Shown: in pieces, positions 8,492 to 18,656 of the stretch
Position numbering within the stretch: position 1 is the stretch's first letter
Layout: every line of letters starts with the position of its first letter
Assembly (NCBI RefSeq): GCF_003031585.1
Contig: NZ_PWAA01000053.1
Coordinates: forward strand, 1 to 64,000
Length of the DNA: 64,000 bases
Reading direction: 5' to 3'
From: Thalassobius sp. I31.1
GTDB lineage: Bacteria; Pseudomonadota; Alphaproteobacteria; Rhodobacterales; Rhodobacteraceae
The notes under the pieces: generated by a model
What the model saw: only the letters and a program-made list of their open reading frames with translations
What the model was told of the DNA's origin: nothing
Databases searched by the model: none
Program-made: the position numbers and the translations under genes

Positions 8492-11396
8492 ACCATCTGA
8501 CAAACCCCGCGTCTATGCGCTGCCCCCGGGTGTGGATTTTTCCAAGGCTCTGATTGAAGGGCTGCATCAACGCTGGCCTGAAAATGATCCGCTGTCCCCA
8601 CCGCGCACAGAAATCTACGTCAACACAAGGCGCAGCGCCCGTAAGCTGCGGGATCTGTTTGACGCCGGGCCCGCCATGCTTTTGCCCGCCATTCGCACGC
8701 TGGATGCGTTTGGAAAGGACATCGCAACAAAACCTGCGGTCGCGCCGCTTCGTAAACGTCTGGAAATCGCACGTCTTGTCCAGGCGCTGATCGCCCAATC
8801 CCCGGATCTTGCCCCGCATACGGCCGCTTTTGACCTCGCAGAAAGCCTTGTCACCCTGTTTGACGAAGCCGCTGGCGAAGGTGTTGATCCCACCGACATT
8901 CTGTCGCTTGATCTGACGGATCAATCCGGCCACTGGGCAAGGGCGCAACAGTTTCTGTCCCTCGTTCACAGCTATTTTCAGACTTCTGGCCCTGGCCAGG
9001 ATGAACAATTGCGTCAGGCGACAATTGCGCAAATCACTGACTGGCAGGTTCAGCCACCGCAGCACCCGGTCATCATCGCCGGTTCCACCGGTTCACGCGG
9101 CACAACCCACCTGATGATGGAAGCCGTCGCCCGCCTGCCGCAGGGGGCAATTGTTTTGCCCGGCTTCGATTTTGATATGCCCGACAGCGCCTGGGAATCC
9201 CTTGCCCGCGAGGGCACTGGGGAAGATCACCCCCAATATCGTGCGCTGGCGCTGATGCAGTCTCTGGGTCTGACACGGCAGGACATTCTGCCCTGGTCGG
9301 AAACACCGGTGCCCGCTGCGGCGCGGAACAAATTGTTATCCCTCGCCTTGCGTCCCGCACCAGTGACGGACCAATGGCGCACCGATCAGACGCCCGCCGA
9401 GGAAATCACCGCTGCCTGCGAAAAAGTAACCCTGCTGGAAGCCCAGGATGGCCGGACAGAAGCCGGTGCCATCGCCCTGGGCATGCGGGCGGCACTTGAG
9501 CAGGGCAAGACCATTGCGCTTGTATCACCCGATCGCCAGCTAACGCGCCGGGTGTCTATGGCTTTGTCGCGCTGGGGGATTGAACCGGATGATTCCGCCG
9601 GTCGCCCCCTGCATCTGTCGGCCCCAGGACGCCTTCTGCGCCAGATTGCGTCGCTGTTTGGGCGCCAGGCAGATGCCAGCGATCTCCTGGCCATTCTGAA
9701 ACATCCTCTGGTCGCTACAGGCGCGGGCAATCGCGGCACCCACTTGCTGCACACGCGTGACCTGGAACTGATGATCCGCTCGAAAGGCATGCCTTTTCCC
9801 GATGCCGGTGACCTGGCAAGTTTTGCTGAGAAGATGAAGACTGATACTGCGCAGCATTGGGGCAACTGGATTGTCGGAACATTGTCGGAACTGGAAGATC
9901 TGAACGAAGCCAGGATTTCCACCTTCACTGAAACCCTGATCACCCGGTGTGAAACCTTCTGCGCTGGCCCTGATGGCGAAACCAGCGGCGAGCTTTGGGA
10001 AAACACCGCCGGGCAGGAAGCCCGCAAGATCATGGATCACCTGGCTGAGATATCGGACGCAGGTGGTACCCACAGTGCTCGCGAATTTGGCGCGCTTCTT
10101 TTGTCCCTGCTTCAGGCTGGTGAATTGCGCAGCGCCGTCACACCAAACAGCAATGTGATGATCTGGGGCACGCTGGAAGCCCGCGTGCAAAGCGCGGATA
10201 TTGTTATTCTGGGTGGCTTGAACGAAGGCATCTGGCCGGGACAACCCGCTCCTGATCCCTGGCTGAACCGCCAGATGCGCAAAGATCTGGGCCTGCTATT
10301 GCCGGAACGACGCACAGGGCTGGCCGCGCATGACTTTCAGCAGGCGGCCGGGGCCGATGAAATCTGGCTGACTCGTTCCATCCGCGATGCCTCTGCCGAA
10401 ACGGTACCCTCGCGCTGGTTGAACCGGCTGATGAACCTTCTGTCCGGTCTGCCGGACAAAGGCGGCCCGGAAGCGCTGAAAGGCATGATTACACGTGGCG
10501 CTGGGTGGGCTGCGATGCTGAAAGAATGGGACCGTGCCCTGCCGGAAGTTGATCCGGCACCACGCCCATCGCCACGCCCACCTGTGGAACAGCGCCCCAA
10601 ACAACTGTCCGTCACCGCGATCCAGAAACTGATCCGCGATCCTTATGCGATCTATGCACAATATATCCTGAACCTGCGCCCCCTGCGTCCGCTTCAGCAA
10701 TCTGCCGATGCCCCCCTGCGCGGCACAGTCGTGCATGACATTATGGAAGCGTTCATTCGCAAGAATGACCTGTCTGAAAATGCCTTTATTGAAACCATCG
10801 ACGAGATCCTGCCAACTGCCGCTCCATGGCCTGCGGTGCAGCGGATCTGGCGGGCAAAGCTTTTGCGTGTGATGCCCTGGTTCCTTCAGTCCGAGGCCCG
10901 GCGTCAACAAAGCGCCACCCCCACTGAATTTGAGGAAAACGGTAAAATCACCCTGCAGAACCCTGAATTCACGCTGATCTGCCGCACCGACAGGATTGAT
11001 CAGACGGATGATGGAAGGGTGTATATCTACGACTATAAAACCGGCGCGCCACCCTCAAAAGACCAGCAGAAATACTTCGACAAACAGCTGCCCCTGACCG
11101 CTGCCATAGCAGAACGCGGGGCGTTTAAAACCCTTGGCCTCGCACAGGTGGCAGAGGCCGCTTATATCGGGCTGGGGTCTAAACCCGCCGTTGTTCCGGC
11201 ACCTCTGGAAGAGCCAACCACCGATGAAATCTGGGATCAGTTCTGCGAACTTATTGACACCTGGATGCAACCGCAGCGCGGCTATCTGTCCCGACGCGCG
11301 ATTGAAGGACAGCGCTTTGATGGTGACTTTGATCACCTGGCCCGATTTGGTGAATGGGACACAACATCCGCCCCGGTTGAAGAGGATCTGCAATGA
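8484..11396 (+). CDS. addB: double-strand break repair protein AddB
   Basis: This 970-aa protein is the AddB subunit of the alphaproteobacterial AddAB helicase-nuclease, which processes double-strand breaks and loads RecA at recombination hotspots. The N-terminal part is a degenerate helicase-like region. The C-terminal RecB-type nuclease motif is visible as YDYKTG near residue 849, preceded by CRTDRID. I chose the ATG at 8484 (MFEPSDKPRV) because it fits the family; the GTG at 8481 adds one residue. It overlaps murU and is coupled by ATGA to addA. Confidence 0.95.
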   Translation: MFEPSDKPRVYALPPGVDFSKALIEGLHQRWPENDPLSPPRTEIYVNTRRSARKLRDLFDAGPAMLLPAIRTLDAFGKDIATKPAVAPLRKRLEIARLVQALIAQSPDLAPHTAAFDLAESLVTLFDEAAGEGVDPTDILSLDLTDQSGHWARAQQFLSLVHSYFQTSGPGQDEQLRQATIAQITDWQVQPPQHPVIIAGSTGSRGTTHLMMEAVARLPQGAIVLPGFDFDMPDSAWESLAREGTGEDHPQYRALALMQSLGLTRQDILPWSETPVPAAARNKLLSLALRPAPVTDQWRTDQTPAEEITAACEKVTLLEAQDGRTEAGAIALGMRAALEQGKTIALVSPDRQLTRRVSMALSRWGIEPDDSAGRPLHLSAPGRLLRQIASLFGRQADASDLLAILKHPLVATGAGNRGTHLLHTRDLELMIRSKGMPFPDAGDLASFAEKMKTDTAQHWGNWIVGTLSELEDLNEARISTFTETLITRCETFCAGPDGETSGELWENTAGQEARKIMDHLAEISDAGGTHSAREFGALLLSLLQAGELRSAVTPNSNVMIWGTLEARVQSADIVILGGLNEGIWPGQPAPDPWLNRQMRKDLGLLLPERRTGLAAHDFQQAAGADEIWLTRSIRDASAETVPSRWLNRLMNLLSGLPDKGGPEALKGMITRGAGWAAMLKEWDRALPEVDPAPRPSPRPPVEQRPKQLSVTAIQKLIRDPYAIYAQYILNLRPLRPLQQSADAPLRGTVVHDIMEAFIRKNDLSENAFIETIDEILPTAAPWPAVQRIWRAKLLRVMPWFLQSEARRQQSATPTEFEENGKITLQNPEFTLICRTDRIDQTDDGRVYIYDYKTGAPPSKDQQKYFDKQLPLTAAIAERGAFKTLGLAQVAEAAYIGLGSKPAVVPAPLEEPTTDEIWDQFCELIDTWMQPQRGYLSRRAIEGQRFDGDFDHLARFGEWDTTSAPVEEDLQ

Positions 11397-14300
11397 TACG
11401 CCCTGACGCCGCCAGCCTTGCTCAGATGCGCGCCGCGGACCCTGCCGGGTCTGTCTGGCTATCCGCCAACGCGGGCTCGGGGAAAACCCGGGTACTAACC
11501 AACCGCGTCGCCCGGCTGCTGCTGGGCGGTGTGAATGCCCAGCACATCCTTTGTCTGACCTATACCACCGCCGCCGCAACCGAGATGCAGAACCGTCTGT
11601 TCAAATTGCTTGGGTCCTGGGCAATGAAGGATGACGATGATCTGCGCCAGGAGCTGATCAAACTTGGTGTGGAAGGTGATCTTAATGCCGATGTTCTGGC
11701 CAATGCCCGCCGCCTGTTTGCCAGTGCGATTGAAACCCCGGGCGGGTTGAAAATTCAGACGATCCATTCCTTCTGCGCATCACTTCTGCGCCGCTTCCCA
11801 CTGGAAGCCCGGGTATCCCCGCAGTTCCAGGAAATGGATGAACGCGACGCGACGCAATTGCGCGAAGCTGTCAGTGACGCCATGGCCGAAGGTCAGAACC
11901 GACATCTGGTCGATCAGCTGGCCAGCCAATTTTCCGGCGAAGATTTCACGCGCATCACCCAGGAAATCGTCAAACACAAACGCAGCTTTGCCCCGGCCCC
12001 AAGCGCGGAACAGATCAAAACCGCCCTGGATCTTGCCCCGGACGACACCATCCCGGGATTGATGGATGATGTCATCGACAGCGGCGATGCGAAACTGCTG
12101 CGTGACGTCGCCCCGATCTTTGCCAAAGGCGGCAAGACCGACGTGAAGAATGCAGATATCCTGTTTTCTCTGCCCGCCGATGAATTATCTTTCCATGATC
12201 TGACCACGCTGGAAAAACTGTTTCTGACCGGCGCCACGGCAAAATCCCCTTTCAGCGCCAAAATCGGAACAATCCCGACCAAAGCCACACCGAAACTGCT
12301 GGGGTCTCTGTTGGATCCACTGAATGAGCTGATGGAACGGCTTGAAGAAAACCGCGAACGCCGGCTGAAACTTCTGGCCGCAAAGCGCAGCGATACGCTT
12401 TGCCGTTTTGCTGAAGTTTTCGTGCGCGAATACGAAAGCCGTAAACTGTTGCTGGGCAAACTTGATTTTGACGATCTGATCCTCAAGGCCCGTGACCTTC
12501 TGCGCGACCCGTTAGTGGCGCAATGGGTGCTGTTCCGACTGGATGGTGGCGTGGACCATATCCTTGTGGACGAAGCCCAGGACACAAGCCCGGCGCAATG
12601 GGATGTGGTCGAAGCCCTGGCACAAGAATTCACCGCCGGGGAAGGGGCGCGCAGCGAAGCGGAACGATCCCTGTTCGTTGTGGGTGATGAAAAACAGTCG
12701 ATCTATTCCTTCCAGGGTGCGGACCCTGCCAGTTTTGATCGCATGCGCCAGGAATTCGGCCAGCGCCTGAAAGCCGCACAAATGCCGTTTAGCGCGATGC
12801 AGCTTGCGCATTCCTTCCGGTCTGCGCCTTCCATTCTGCGCGCGGTTGATATGACGTTCCGGCCTGAGGGCATCACAAAACAAACCGATGCAATGACCCA
12901 TATCGCGTTCAAAACCGCGATGCCCGGGCGTGTCGATCTTTGGCCTGTGGTGCCGAAACCCGATAAAGAAGACCCAACCGCCTGGTATGAACCCGTCGAT
13001 AAGCTGGCCCGCAATAATGAAATCGTCGTGCTGGCCCGCACCATTGCCGATCAGATCGCAGAGATGCTGAAATCCGCCCTGATCCCCCAGGAAATCGGCC
13101 AGAGCGGCAGTTTCAACATGCGTCAGGTGCAGCCGGGTGATTTTCTGATCCTCGTGCAGGGGCGGCAAACGCTGTTTCATGAAATCATCGCGGAATGTAA
13201 GGCGCGTGACCTGCCGATTGCCGGGGCTGATAAGCTGAAGATCGGGGCAGAACTGGCGGTGAAAGATATTCGCGCTTTGCTGTCTTTCCTGGCGACGCCT
13301 GAAGATGATCTGTCGCTTGCGGCTGCTCTGCGGTCGCCTCTGTTGGAGTGGAGCCCGCAGGATCTTCACAGCCTCGCACAGCCACGGCGCAAGGGCGAAT
13401 ATCTCTGGCAAGCCATGCGGGCCGGGGACAAACATCAGACAACACGCGATATGTTATCAGATCTGCTGCGCCAGGCCGATTTCCTGCGGCCCTGGGATCT
13501 GATCGAAACGATCCTGACGAAATATGACGGGCGGCGAAAACTGATCGCGCGCCTGGGGCAGGAAGTTGAAGACGGGCTGGATGCGCTTTTATCCCAGGCC
13601 GAAGCTTTTGAAACCACCGCCGTTCCATCGCTTACCGGCTTCCTGAACTGGCTGGACAGCGGCGATATCGACATCAAACGTCAGCCTGATGGCGCCGGCA
13701 ACCGCATCCGCGTGATGACGGTGCATGGGGCCAAAGGGCTTGAGGCCCCGATCGTGATCCTGCCTGACACCCATTCGCGTCGAAATGAAGTGCGTGAAGA
13801 AATCCTGGATATTGAGGATGTGGCGATCTGGAAGCCCGGTTCTGACATCATCCCCGAAATTGCCAAAGACGCCCGTGATGAAATTGCCCAACGTCAGCTT
13901 CAGGAAAAAGATCGCCTGCTTTACGTTGCCATGACCCGCGCCGAAAAATGGTTGATTGTGGCCGGGGCAGGCGACGTCGATGGCACAAACAGCAGTTGGT
14001 ATCTTCAGGTCGAAAACGGGCTGACCCATGGCGGGGCGGTAAATTGTGACTTTCCGACCGGGCAGGGGCTGCGCATGGAGAGTGGCACCTGGGGGGATGA
14101 GGCCGAAAAAACAGCACCACAGGAAGCGACCATTAGAACCATGCTGCCCGATTGGGTCGATACGCCGGTACGCAACCCGGAAACATCCGCGAAAACCATT
14201 TCACCTTCTGATCTGGGCGGTGCGAAAGTCATGCCCGACGCCCCGGATGCTGAGGGCGATAAAGACCAGGCCATGCGCTATGGCACGCTTGTACACCATC

Positions 14301-14776
14301 TGCTGGAAACCCTGCCTGGTACCGACGCGGACAAGCTGGAAGAACAGGCACGCACCCTGATTGAAAATCAGGAAGAGGTTCCGGAAAAAGAGGCTGAACA
14401 AGCCATGAGAGAGGCCATCACCCTGCTGCGCTCGGCGCTGGCGGATACGGTCTTTCACAAAGACACGCAGGCCGAAGTTTCGCTGTCTGCGGATCTGGAG
14501 AATGGCAAACGCCTGCATGGCATCATTGACCGGTTGATTGTGGAACCGGGCCGCATCTGCGCCGTGGATTTCAAATCCAACCGTCTGATCCCGGATACTG
14601 CCGATCAGGTGCCGGAAGGCATTCTGCGTCAGCTGGGGGCTTATACGCACGCGTTGCGCCAGATCTTCCCGGATCACGAAATTGAAACCGCTATTCTCTG
14701 GACAAAAACCGGCGCGCTTATGCCACTACCTCACGATCTTGTGTCTGCGGCCTTTGTGCGGGCCTCCTTCCCTTGA
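11393..14776 (+). CDS. addA: double-strand break repair helicase-nuclease AddA
   Basis: This 1127-aa UvrD-like helicase carries Walker A ANAGSGKT (25-32), motif Ia-like LTYTTAAATEM, motif II DEAQDTSP near 392, motif III GDEKQSIYSFQGAD, and motifs V-VI in VMTVHGAKGLEAP and LLYVAMTRAEK. The C-terminal nuclease motif is AVDFKSNR near 1058. With AddB it forms the dimeric nuclease that resects double-strand breaks. It is translationally coupled to addB. The trxA promoter overlaps its stop codon. Confidence 0.96.
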   Translation: MIRPDAASLAQMRAADPAGSVWLSANAGSGKTRVLTNRVARLLLGGVNAQHILCLTYTTAAATEMQNRLFKLLGSWAMKDDDDLRQELIKLGVEGDLNADVLANARRLFASAIETPGGLKIQTIHSFCASLLRRFPLEARVSPQFQEMDERDATQLREAVSDAMAEGQNRHLVDQLASQFSGEDFTRITQEIVKHKRSFAPAPSAEQIKTALDLAPDDTIPGLMDDVIDSGDAKLLRDVAPIFAKGGKTDVKNADILFSLPADELSFHDLTTLEKLFLTGATAKSPFSAKIGTIPTKATPKLLGSLLDPLNELMERLEENRERRLKLLAAKRSDTLCRFAEVFVREYESRKLLLGKLDFDDLILKARDLLRDPLVAQWVLFRLDGGVDHILVDEAQDTSPAQWDVVEALAQEFTAGEGARSEAERSLFVVGDEKQSIYSFQGADPASFDRMRQEFGQRLKAAQMPFSAMQLAHSFRSAPSILRAVDMTFRPEGITKQTDAMTHIAFKTAMPGRVDLWPVVPKPDKEDPTAWYEPVDKLARNNEIVVLARTIADQIAEMLKSALIPQEIGQSGSFNMRQVQPGDFLILVQGRQTLFHEIIAECKARDLPIAGADKLKIGAELAVKDIRALLSFLATPEDDLSLAAALRSPLLEWSPQDLHSLAQPRRKGEYLWQAMRAGDKHQTTRDMLSDLLRQADFLRPWDLIETILTKYDGRRKLIARLGQEVEDGLDALLSQAEAFETTAVPSLTGFLNWLDSGDIDIKRQPDGAGNRIRVMTVHGAKGLEAPIVILPDTHSRRNEVREEILDIEDVAIWKPGSDIIPEIAKDARDEIAQRQLQEKDRLLYVAMTRAEKWLIVAGAGDVDGTNSSWYLQVENGLTHGGAVNCDFPTGQGLRMESGTWGDEAEKTAPQEATIRTMLPDWVDTPVRNPETSAKTISPSDLGGAKVMPDAPDAEGDKDQAMRYGTLVHHLLETLPGTDADKLEEQARTLIENQEEVPEKEAEQAMREAITLLRSALADTVFHKDTQAEVSLSADLENGKRLHGIIDRLIVEPGRICAVDFKSNRLIPDTADQVPEGILRQLGAYTHALRQIFPDHEIETAILWTKTGALMPLPHDLVSAAFVRASFP

Positions 14777-14801
14777 CGTTGCTCAGGGGCATCCTTAGGT
14801 T
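14773..14801 (+). promoter_or_regulatory. candidate sigma-70 promoter for trxA
   Basis: TTGACG at 14773-14778 and TAGGTT at 14796-14801 are 17 bp apart, a good housekeeping spacing. They overlap the addA stop codon and lie about 40 bp ahead of the trxA start, which has its own SD (CCAGGAG). The -10 match is only moderate. Confidence 0.4.
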
Positions 14802-14838
14802 CCCTTTGACTTTGAATTGTTCTCCAGGAGTTTGAGAC

Positions 14839-15159
14839 ATGGCAACCGTAGCAGTGACCGACGCAACCTTTGACGCAGAAGTTAAAGAATCCTCCATCCC
14901 TGTTGTGGTGGACTTCTGGGCAGAATGGTGTGGCCCATGTAAGCAGATTGGCCCGGCCCTGGAAGAACTGTCCGCACAATACGACGGTCAGGTAAAGATC
15001 GTGAAAGTAAACGTGGATGAAAACCCGAACTCCCCGGCACAAATGGGCGTTCGTGGTATTCCGGCGCTGTTCATGTTCAAAGACGGTCAGGTAATTTCCA
15101 ACAAAGTTGGCGCAGCCCCAAAAGCAGCGCTGGACGGCTGGATCAAAGAAAACATCTGA
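14839..15159 (+). CDS. trxA: thioredoxin 1
   Basis: This 106-aa cytoplasmic thioredoxin has the active site WCGPCK (C31, C34), the structural D25 in VVVDFWAEW, and the cis-proline loop [10 protein letters not shown]. It reduces disulfides in targets such as ribonucleotide reductase and is kept reduced by thioredoxin reductase. The length is canonical. Codon use is strongly biased, as in highly expressed genes. It has its own promoter candidate and ends at an intrinsic terminator, so it is probably monocistronic. Confidence 0.98.
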   Translation: MATVAVTDATFDAEVKESSIPVVVDFWAEWCGPCKQIGPALEELSAQYDGQVKIVKVNVDENPNSPAQMGVRGIPALFMFKDGQVISNKVGAAPKAALDGWIKENI

Positions 15160-15180
15160 TCTTTATTCAGTGACGACAGA

Positions 15181-15205
15181 AAAGCGCCTTCGGGCGCTTT
15201 TTTTG
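15181..15205 (+). terminator. intrinsic terminator after trxA
   Basis: An 8-bp GC-rich stem (arms 15181-15188 and 15193-15200) is closed by a TTCG tetraloop and followed by a T-run, the textbook form of a Rho-independent terminator. Confidence 0.9.
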
Positions 15206-15316
15206 TTTACAGATTCCAGCCGCGGCATTTAGCGCGGCCAGTTCATCCAGCCGTTAGACAGACGATTTTTGCAGCCGTCATCTTCTGCCCACTGAACCCT
15301 GCATCCGGGAAAACCC

Positions 15317-15346
15317 CTTGTGAACTGCCTGGCACAGGATCATATA
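15317..15346 (+). promoter_or_regulatory. candidate RpoH (sigma-32) promoter for hslV
   Basis: CTTGTG at 15317-15322 and CATATA at 15341-15346 are 18 bp apart, resembling alphaproteobacterial heat-shock promoters (CTTG... then a C-starting AT-rich -10). They lie 25 bp before the hslV start. Heat-shock control of hslV is expected from the family; the site itself is a motif match only. Confidence 0.4.
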
Positions 15347-15370
15347 GAAATGAAATCAACGGAGGTTTTT

Positions 15371-15928
15371 ATGGCGGATAGTGATTTTCCGGGCTGGCAT
15401 GGCACCACGATCATTGGTGTAAAAAAAGGTGGCGAAGTGGTGATTGCAGGGGATGGGCAAGTATCGCTTGGTCAAACCGTGATCAAAGGCACTGCGCGCA
15501 AGGTGCGTCGCCTGTCACCTGGCGGCTATGATGTGGTCGCGGGTTTTGCCGGATCCACTGCCGATGCTTTCACGCTGCTTGAACGCCTTGAGGCAAAGCT
15601 TGAGGCCACACCGGGGCAACTTCAGCGTGCCTCTGTTGAGCTTGCCAAAGACTGGCGCACAGACAAATACCTGCAAAAACTGGAAGCCATGCTGATTGTC
15701 ACCGATGGGCGTGATCTGCTGGTGATCACCGGCGCGGGCGACGTTCTGGAACCAGAACATGAAGTCGCAGCGATCGGTTCCGGCGGGAATTTTGCGCTGG
15801 CAGCAGCGCGGGGCATGATGGACAGCGATAAAGACGCAGAAACCGTGGCGCGCGATGCTATGGCGATTGCGGCAGATATCTGCGTTTACACAAATGGCCG
15901 GCTGACCGTCGAAAAAATCAGTTCATAA
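15371..15928 (+). CDS. hslV: ATP-dependent protease peptidase subunit HslV
   Basis: This 185-aa proteasome-like peptidase has its catalytic residue at T12 in WHGTTIIGV, with the conserved [11 protein letters not shown] and the core Lys region GTARKVRR. An 11-residue N-terminal extension ([11 protein letters not shown]) must be removed to expose the Thr; alphaproteobacterial HslV proteins usually have one. The ATG at 15371 is preceded by CGGAGG, which decides against the longer open frame upstream. HslV forms a double hexamer capped by HslU, but here hslU lies one gene away. Confidence 0.96.
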   Translation: MADSDFPGWHGTTIIGVKKGGEVVIAGDGQVSLGQTVIKGTARKVRRLSPGGYDVVAGFAGSTADAFTLLERLEAKLEATPGQLQRASVELAKDWRTDKYLQKLEAMLIVTDGRDLLVITGAGDVLEPEHEVAAIGSGGNFALAAARGMMDSDKDAETVARDAMAIAADICVYTNGRLTVEKISS

Positions 15929-15938
15929 AAGATTAAGA

Positions 15939-15963
15939 CCCGGCCTCTTTTTCAGAGGCCGGG
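15939..15963. terminator. strong hairpin after hslV
   Basis: A perfect 10-bp stem (15939-15948 with 15954-15963) and a 5-nt loop lie 10 bp after the hslV stop. No T-run follows, so it may act as a 3'-end stabiliser or partial terminator rather than a full stop. Confidence 0.6.
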
Positions 15964-15974
15964 CCCTACTTCCG

Positions 15975-16153
15975 GTGTGCCCATCGCGGGGGTGGCGTCA
16001 GTCTGGCCATAACACCCAAAGGCCAGAAAGAGGCCTCACACCAGGTCCTGATAATCAGGTCACAGACTTTGGGCGAAACCAGGGACAGCGGTCTCGCTTT
16101 GTGTCTGCCTCAAACAGATGGGGGTAATTTTGCAGATAAAAACCCCTGCACAC
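15975..16153 (+). ncRNA. possible structured RNA / long 5' leader between hslV and the membrane-protein gene
   Basis: The 306-bp gap after hslV holds no convincing ORF, but several arms pair by eye. A closing stem GTGTGC (15975-15980) pairs with GCACAC (16148-16153). Next to it, CCATC (15981-15985) pairs with GATGG (16117-16121), with a small GGGT/ACCC hairpin at the junction. Inside are a 7-bp hairpin TCTGGCC/GGCCAGA (16002-16008, 16021-16027) and CCTGA/TCAGG (16047-16051, 16055-16059). I do not recognise a known RNA class, and no folding energy was computed. Confidence 0.25.
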
Positions 16154-16234
16154 GCCTCCGTGAACCTATGTGAAAGCTTGTGTTTCTTTTAAAAACACCC
16201 AGATAGAATGCAGCGACAGATTAAAGGTATTCCA

Positions 16235-17299
16235 ATGGACCAATTTCAGACTGACGATATTCGCGCCGCGGTGGCTGCTGATATTCTGACCGAACAACAG
16301 GCCGCCGGATTGATTTCCCTGGCGCAGGAACGCCAGGGCATTCGCGAAAATATGGTCGCAGAAGATGAACCTTTTGAGTTCTTCCGTGGTTTCTCTGAAA
16401 TCTTTGTCACCGTCGGCCTTGCCCTGCTTCTGGCCGGTATGCTGGCTTTCAGCGGTGTCATTGGTGGTGGGGCAGCCATGCCCATTGTCGGCCTGATCTT
16501 TTGCTGGGTGTTTTCAGTCTATATCATCCGCAAACGCCGCATGACTTTGCCGGGCATGTTCCTTGCGATGGGTGTTGCGATGTTCACAGCAGCGACAATC
16601 TTTGCATTCACGGATAATCCCCCATTTCTGGCATTCTCAGCCGTTGGCATCCTGATAATGGCGATCTATTTTTATCAGTTCCGCCTGCCTTTCGCGATGT
16701 TTGTGCTGGGCGGCTACGCCTTCCTTGGGGTCTTTGGCCTGATCAGCGATTACAACGCACCAAATGACATCCCAGTCTTCGGATATGACCCATCTTTCGA
16801 TCTGCAATCTGGTTCCAGTTTCGCCTGGGCGTCACTGATTGCCGGGATCCTTGCCTTTATTGGCGGCATGTATTTTGACCTGCACGATCCGAACCGGATT
16901 TCCCGTCTGTCTGCGACCGGTTTCTGGCTGCATCTGCTGGCTGCGCCCGCGATTGTGAACACCGTTGCCTTCTCTCTGCTCAGCGCCGACGGCAATATCG
17001 CCTATCTTTACACAGCCATCGCCTTGTTCCTGATCACACTGCTGGCGCTCGTAATTGATCGCCGGTCCTTCCTGACCGCAGGCATTGGTTATCTGGCCGC
17101 GATCCTGATCTGGGCGCTTCAGAACAGCTTTAATGATGGGGCGGGCATTGTCCTGACCTTGCTTATCCTCGGCGCATTTATCACCACACTGGGCGTGTTC
17201 TGGGTTCAGATCCGCGCCCGTTTGATGCATATATTGCCTGAATTCCCCGGCAAGCACCGCCTGCCACCCTATAAGAATGCCACTGTGGAGTCCGAATGA
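16235..17299 (+). CDS. polytopic membrane protein between hslV and hslU (DUF2157-like)
   Basis: This 354-aa protein has a soluble N-terminal segment (1-48) with an [12 protein letters not shown]-type helix, then about ten hydrophobic helices, ending with a short basic tail. The layout resembles DUF2157-type membrane proteins of unknown function. The ATG at 16235 is chosen for its SD (AAAGG at 16223-16227). The ATG at 16208 would add nine polar residues. Its stop overlaps the hslU start by 4 nt, so it is co-translated with the HslU unfoldase. That suggests, but does not show, a link to membrane protein quality control. Confidence 0.75.
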   Translation: MDQFQTDDIRAAVAADILTEQQAAGLISLAQERQGIRENMVAEDEPFEFFRGFSEIFVTVGLALLLAGMLAFSGVIGGGAAMPIVGLIFCWVFSVYIIRKRRMTLPGMFLAMGVAMFTAATIFAFTDNPPFLAFSAVGILIMAIYFYQFRLPFAMFVLGGYAFLGVFGLISDYNAPNDIPVFGYDPSFDLQSGSSFAWASLIAGILAFIGGMYFDLHDPNRISRLSATGFWLHLLAAPAIVNTVAFSLLSADGNIAYLYTAIALFLITLLALVIDRRSFLTAGIGYLAAILIWALQNSFNDGAGIVLTLLILGAFITTLGVFWVQIRARLMHILPEFPGKHRLPPYKNATVESE

Positions 17300-18603
17300 C
17301 CGACCTTACCCCGCGCGAAATCGTATCCGAACTTGACCGCTTTATCATCGGCCAGAATGACGCCAAACGTGCTGTTGCCGTGGCCCTGCGCAATCGCTGG
17401 CGCCGCAAGAAACTGTCCGATGATCTGCGTGAGGAAGTTTATCCTAAGAACATCCTGATGATCGGGCCGACAGGTGTTGGGAAAACTGAAATCTCACGTC
17501 GTCTGGCAAAACTTGCCCGTGCGCCTTTCCTGAAGGTCGAAGCGACAAAGTTCACCGAAGTCGGCTATGTTGGCCGTGATGTGGAACAGATTGTGCGTGA
17601 TCTGGCGGATGCTGCCATTGGTCAGACCCGTGAATTGATGCGCGAAGATGTGAAAGCCAAGGCCCATGCGGCAGCGGAAAAACGTGTTCTGCGTGCGATC
17701 GCCGGTGAAGATGCCCGCGAAGCCACGCTGGAAATGTTCCGCCGTAAACTGAAAACGGGCGAACTGGACGACACTGAAATCGAACTGGAACTTGCCGACA
17801 ATTCCAACCCGATGCCGATGTTTGATATTCCCGGGCAGCCAGGATCCAGCATGGGTATGATGGATCTGGGCAGCCTGTTTGGCAAAGCCATGGGCGGACG
17901 TACCTCACGGCGCAAGCTGACCGTGGCGGAGAGCTATGAAGTGCTGGTGGCTGAAGAAGCAGATAAGATGCTGGATGATGAGGTTGTGACCCGCACCGCA
18001 TTGGAATCTGTCGAACAGAACGGCATCGTTTTCCTTGATGAAATCGACAAAGTCGCTGTGCGTCAGGAAACCCGTGGTGGTGATGTTTCCAGGGAAGGGG
18101 TGCAACGCGATCTGCTGCCACTGATCGAAGGCACCACCGTTTCCACGAAACACGGCCCGGTCAAAACCGACCACATCCTGTTTATCGCTTCGGGCGCATT
18201 CCATATCGCGAAACCGTCTGACCTTCTGCCAGAACTTCAGGGCCGTCTGCCGATCCGCGTGGAGCTGCGGGCGCTGACAGAGGAAGATTTCGTGCGCATC
18301 CTGACGGAAACCGATAACGCGCTGACACGTCAGTACACAGCCCTTATGGGCACCGAAGATGTCACCGTAACCTTCACGGATGACGGTATTGCTGCCCTTG
18401 CGAAAATTGCGGCTGACGTGAACCAAAGCGTTGAAAACATTGGTGCACGCCGTCTCTATACCGTTGTGGAACGTGTGTTTGAGGAACTTGGGTTCACTGC
18501 ACCTGATCGTGCCGGCGAAGAAATCACCGTTGATGCTGCATTTGTTGAAGCCAACCTTGGTGAGTTGATGAAAACCACCGATCTGTCCCGCTACGTGCTG
18601 TAA
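17296..18603 (+). CDS. hslU: ATP-dependent protease ATPase subunit HslU
   Basis: This 435-aa AAA+ unfoldase has Walker A GPTGVGKT (57-64), Walker B IVFLDEID near 245-252, the pore-loop region [11 protein letters not shown], and a C-terminus (DLSRYVL) suited to docking into HslV. The intermediate domain (about 110-230) is of normal size. It unfolds substrates for HslV. The start codon overlaps the upstream membrane-protein gene by 4 nt. Confidence 0.97.
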   Translation: MTDLTPREIVSELDRFIIGQNDAKRAVAVALRNRWRRKKLSDDLREEVYPKNILMIGPTGVGKTEISRRLAKLARAPFLKVEATKFTEVGYVGRDVEQIVRDLADAAIGQTRELMREDVKAKAHAAAEKRVLRAIAGEDAREATLEMFRRKLKTGELDDTEIELELADNSNPMPMFDIPGQPGSSMGMMDLGSLFGKAMGGRTSRRKLTVAESYEVLVAEEADKMLDDEVVTRTALESVEQNGIVFLDEIDKVAVRQETRGGDVSREGVQRDLLPLIEGTTVSTKHGPVKTDHILFIASGAFHIAKPSDLLPELQGRLPIRVELRALTEEDFVRILTETDNALTRQYTALMGTEDVTVTFTDDGIAALAKIAADVNQSVENIGARRLYTVVERVFEELGFTAPDRAGEEITVDAAFVEANLGELMKTTDLSRYVL

Positions 18604-18616
18604 ATTCCACACCCTT

Positions 18617-18656
18617 ATGCTACCCTGCACAAAATCACTTTCCTGTAGGGTAGCAT
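18617..18656 (+). promoter_or_regulatory. hairpin covering the SD and start codon of the downstream lipoprotein gene
   Basis: A 13-bp inverted repeat, perfect except for one G-U pair, has arms 18617-18629 and 18644-18656. The 3' arm contains the AGGG SD (18647-18650) and the first two bases of the ATG at 18655. In mRNA that reads through from hslU it would hide the ribosome site. It may instead act as a terminator-like 3' end for hslU, though no U-run follows. Confidence 0.5.

Noticed and set aside
15964-16234. Match to 6S RNA, SRP RNA, RNase P or tmRNA
   Set aside because: None of the core conserved segments of those RNAs was found; the gap is only noted as possibly structured.
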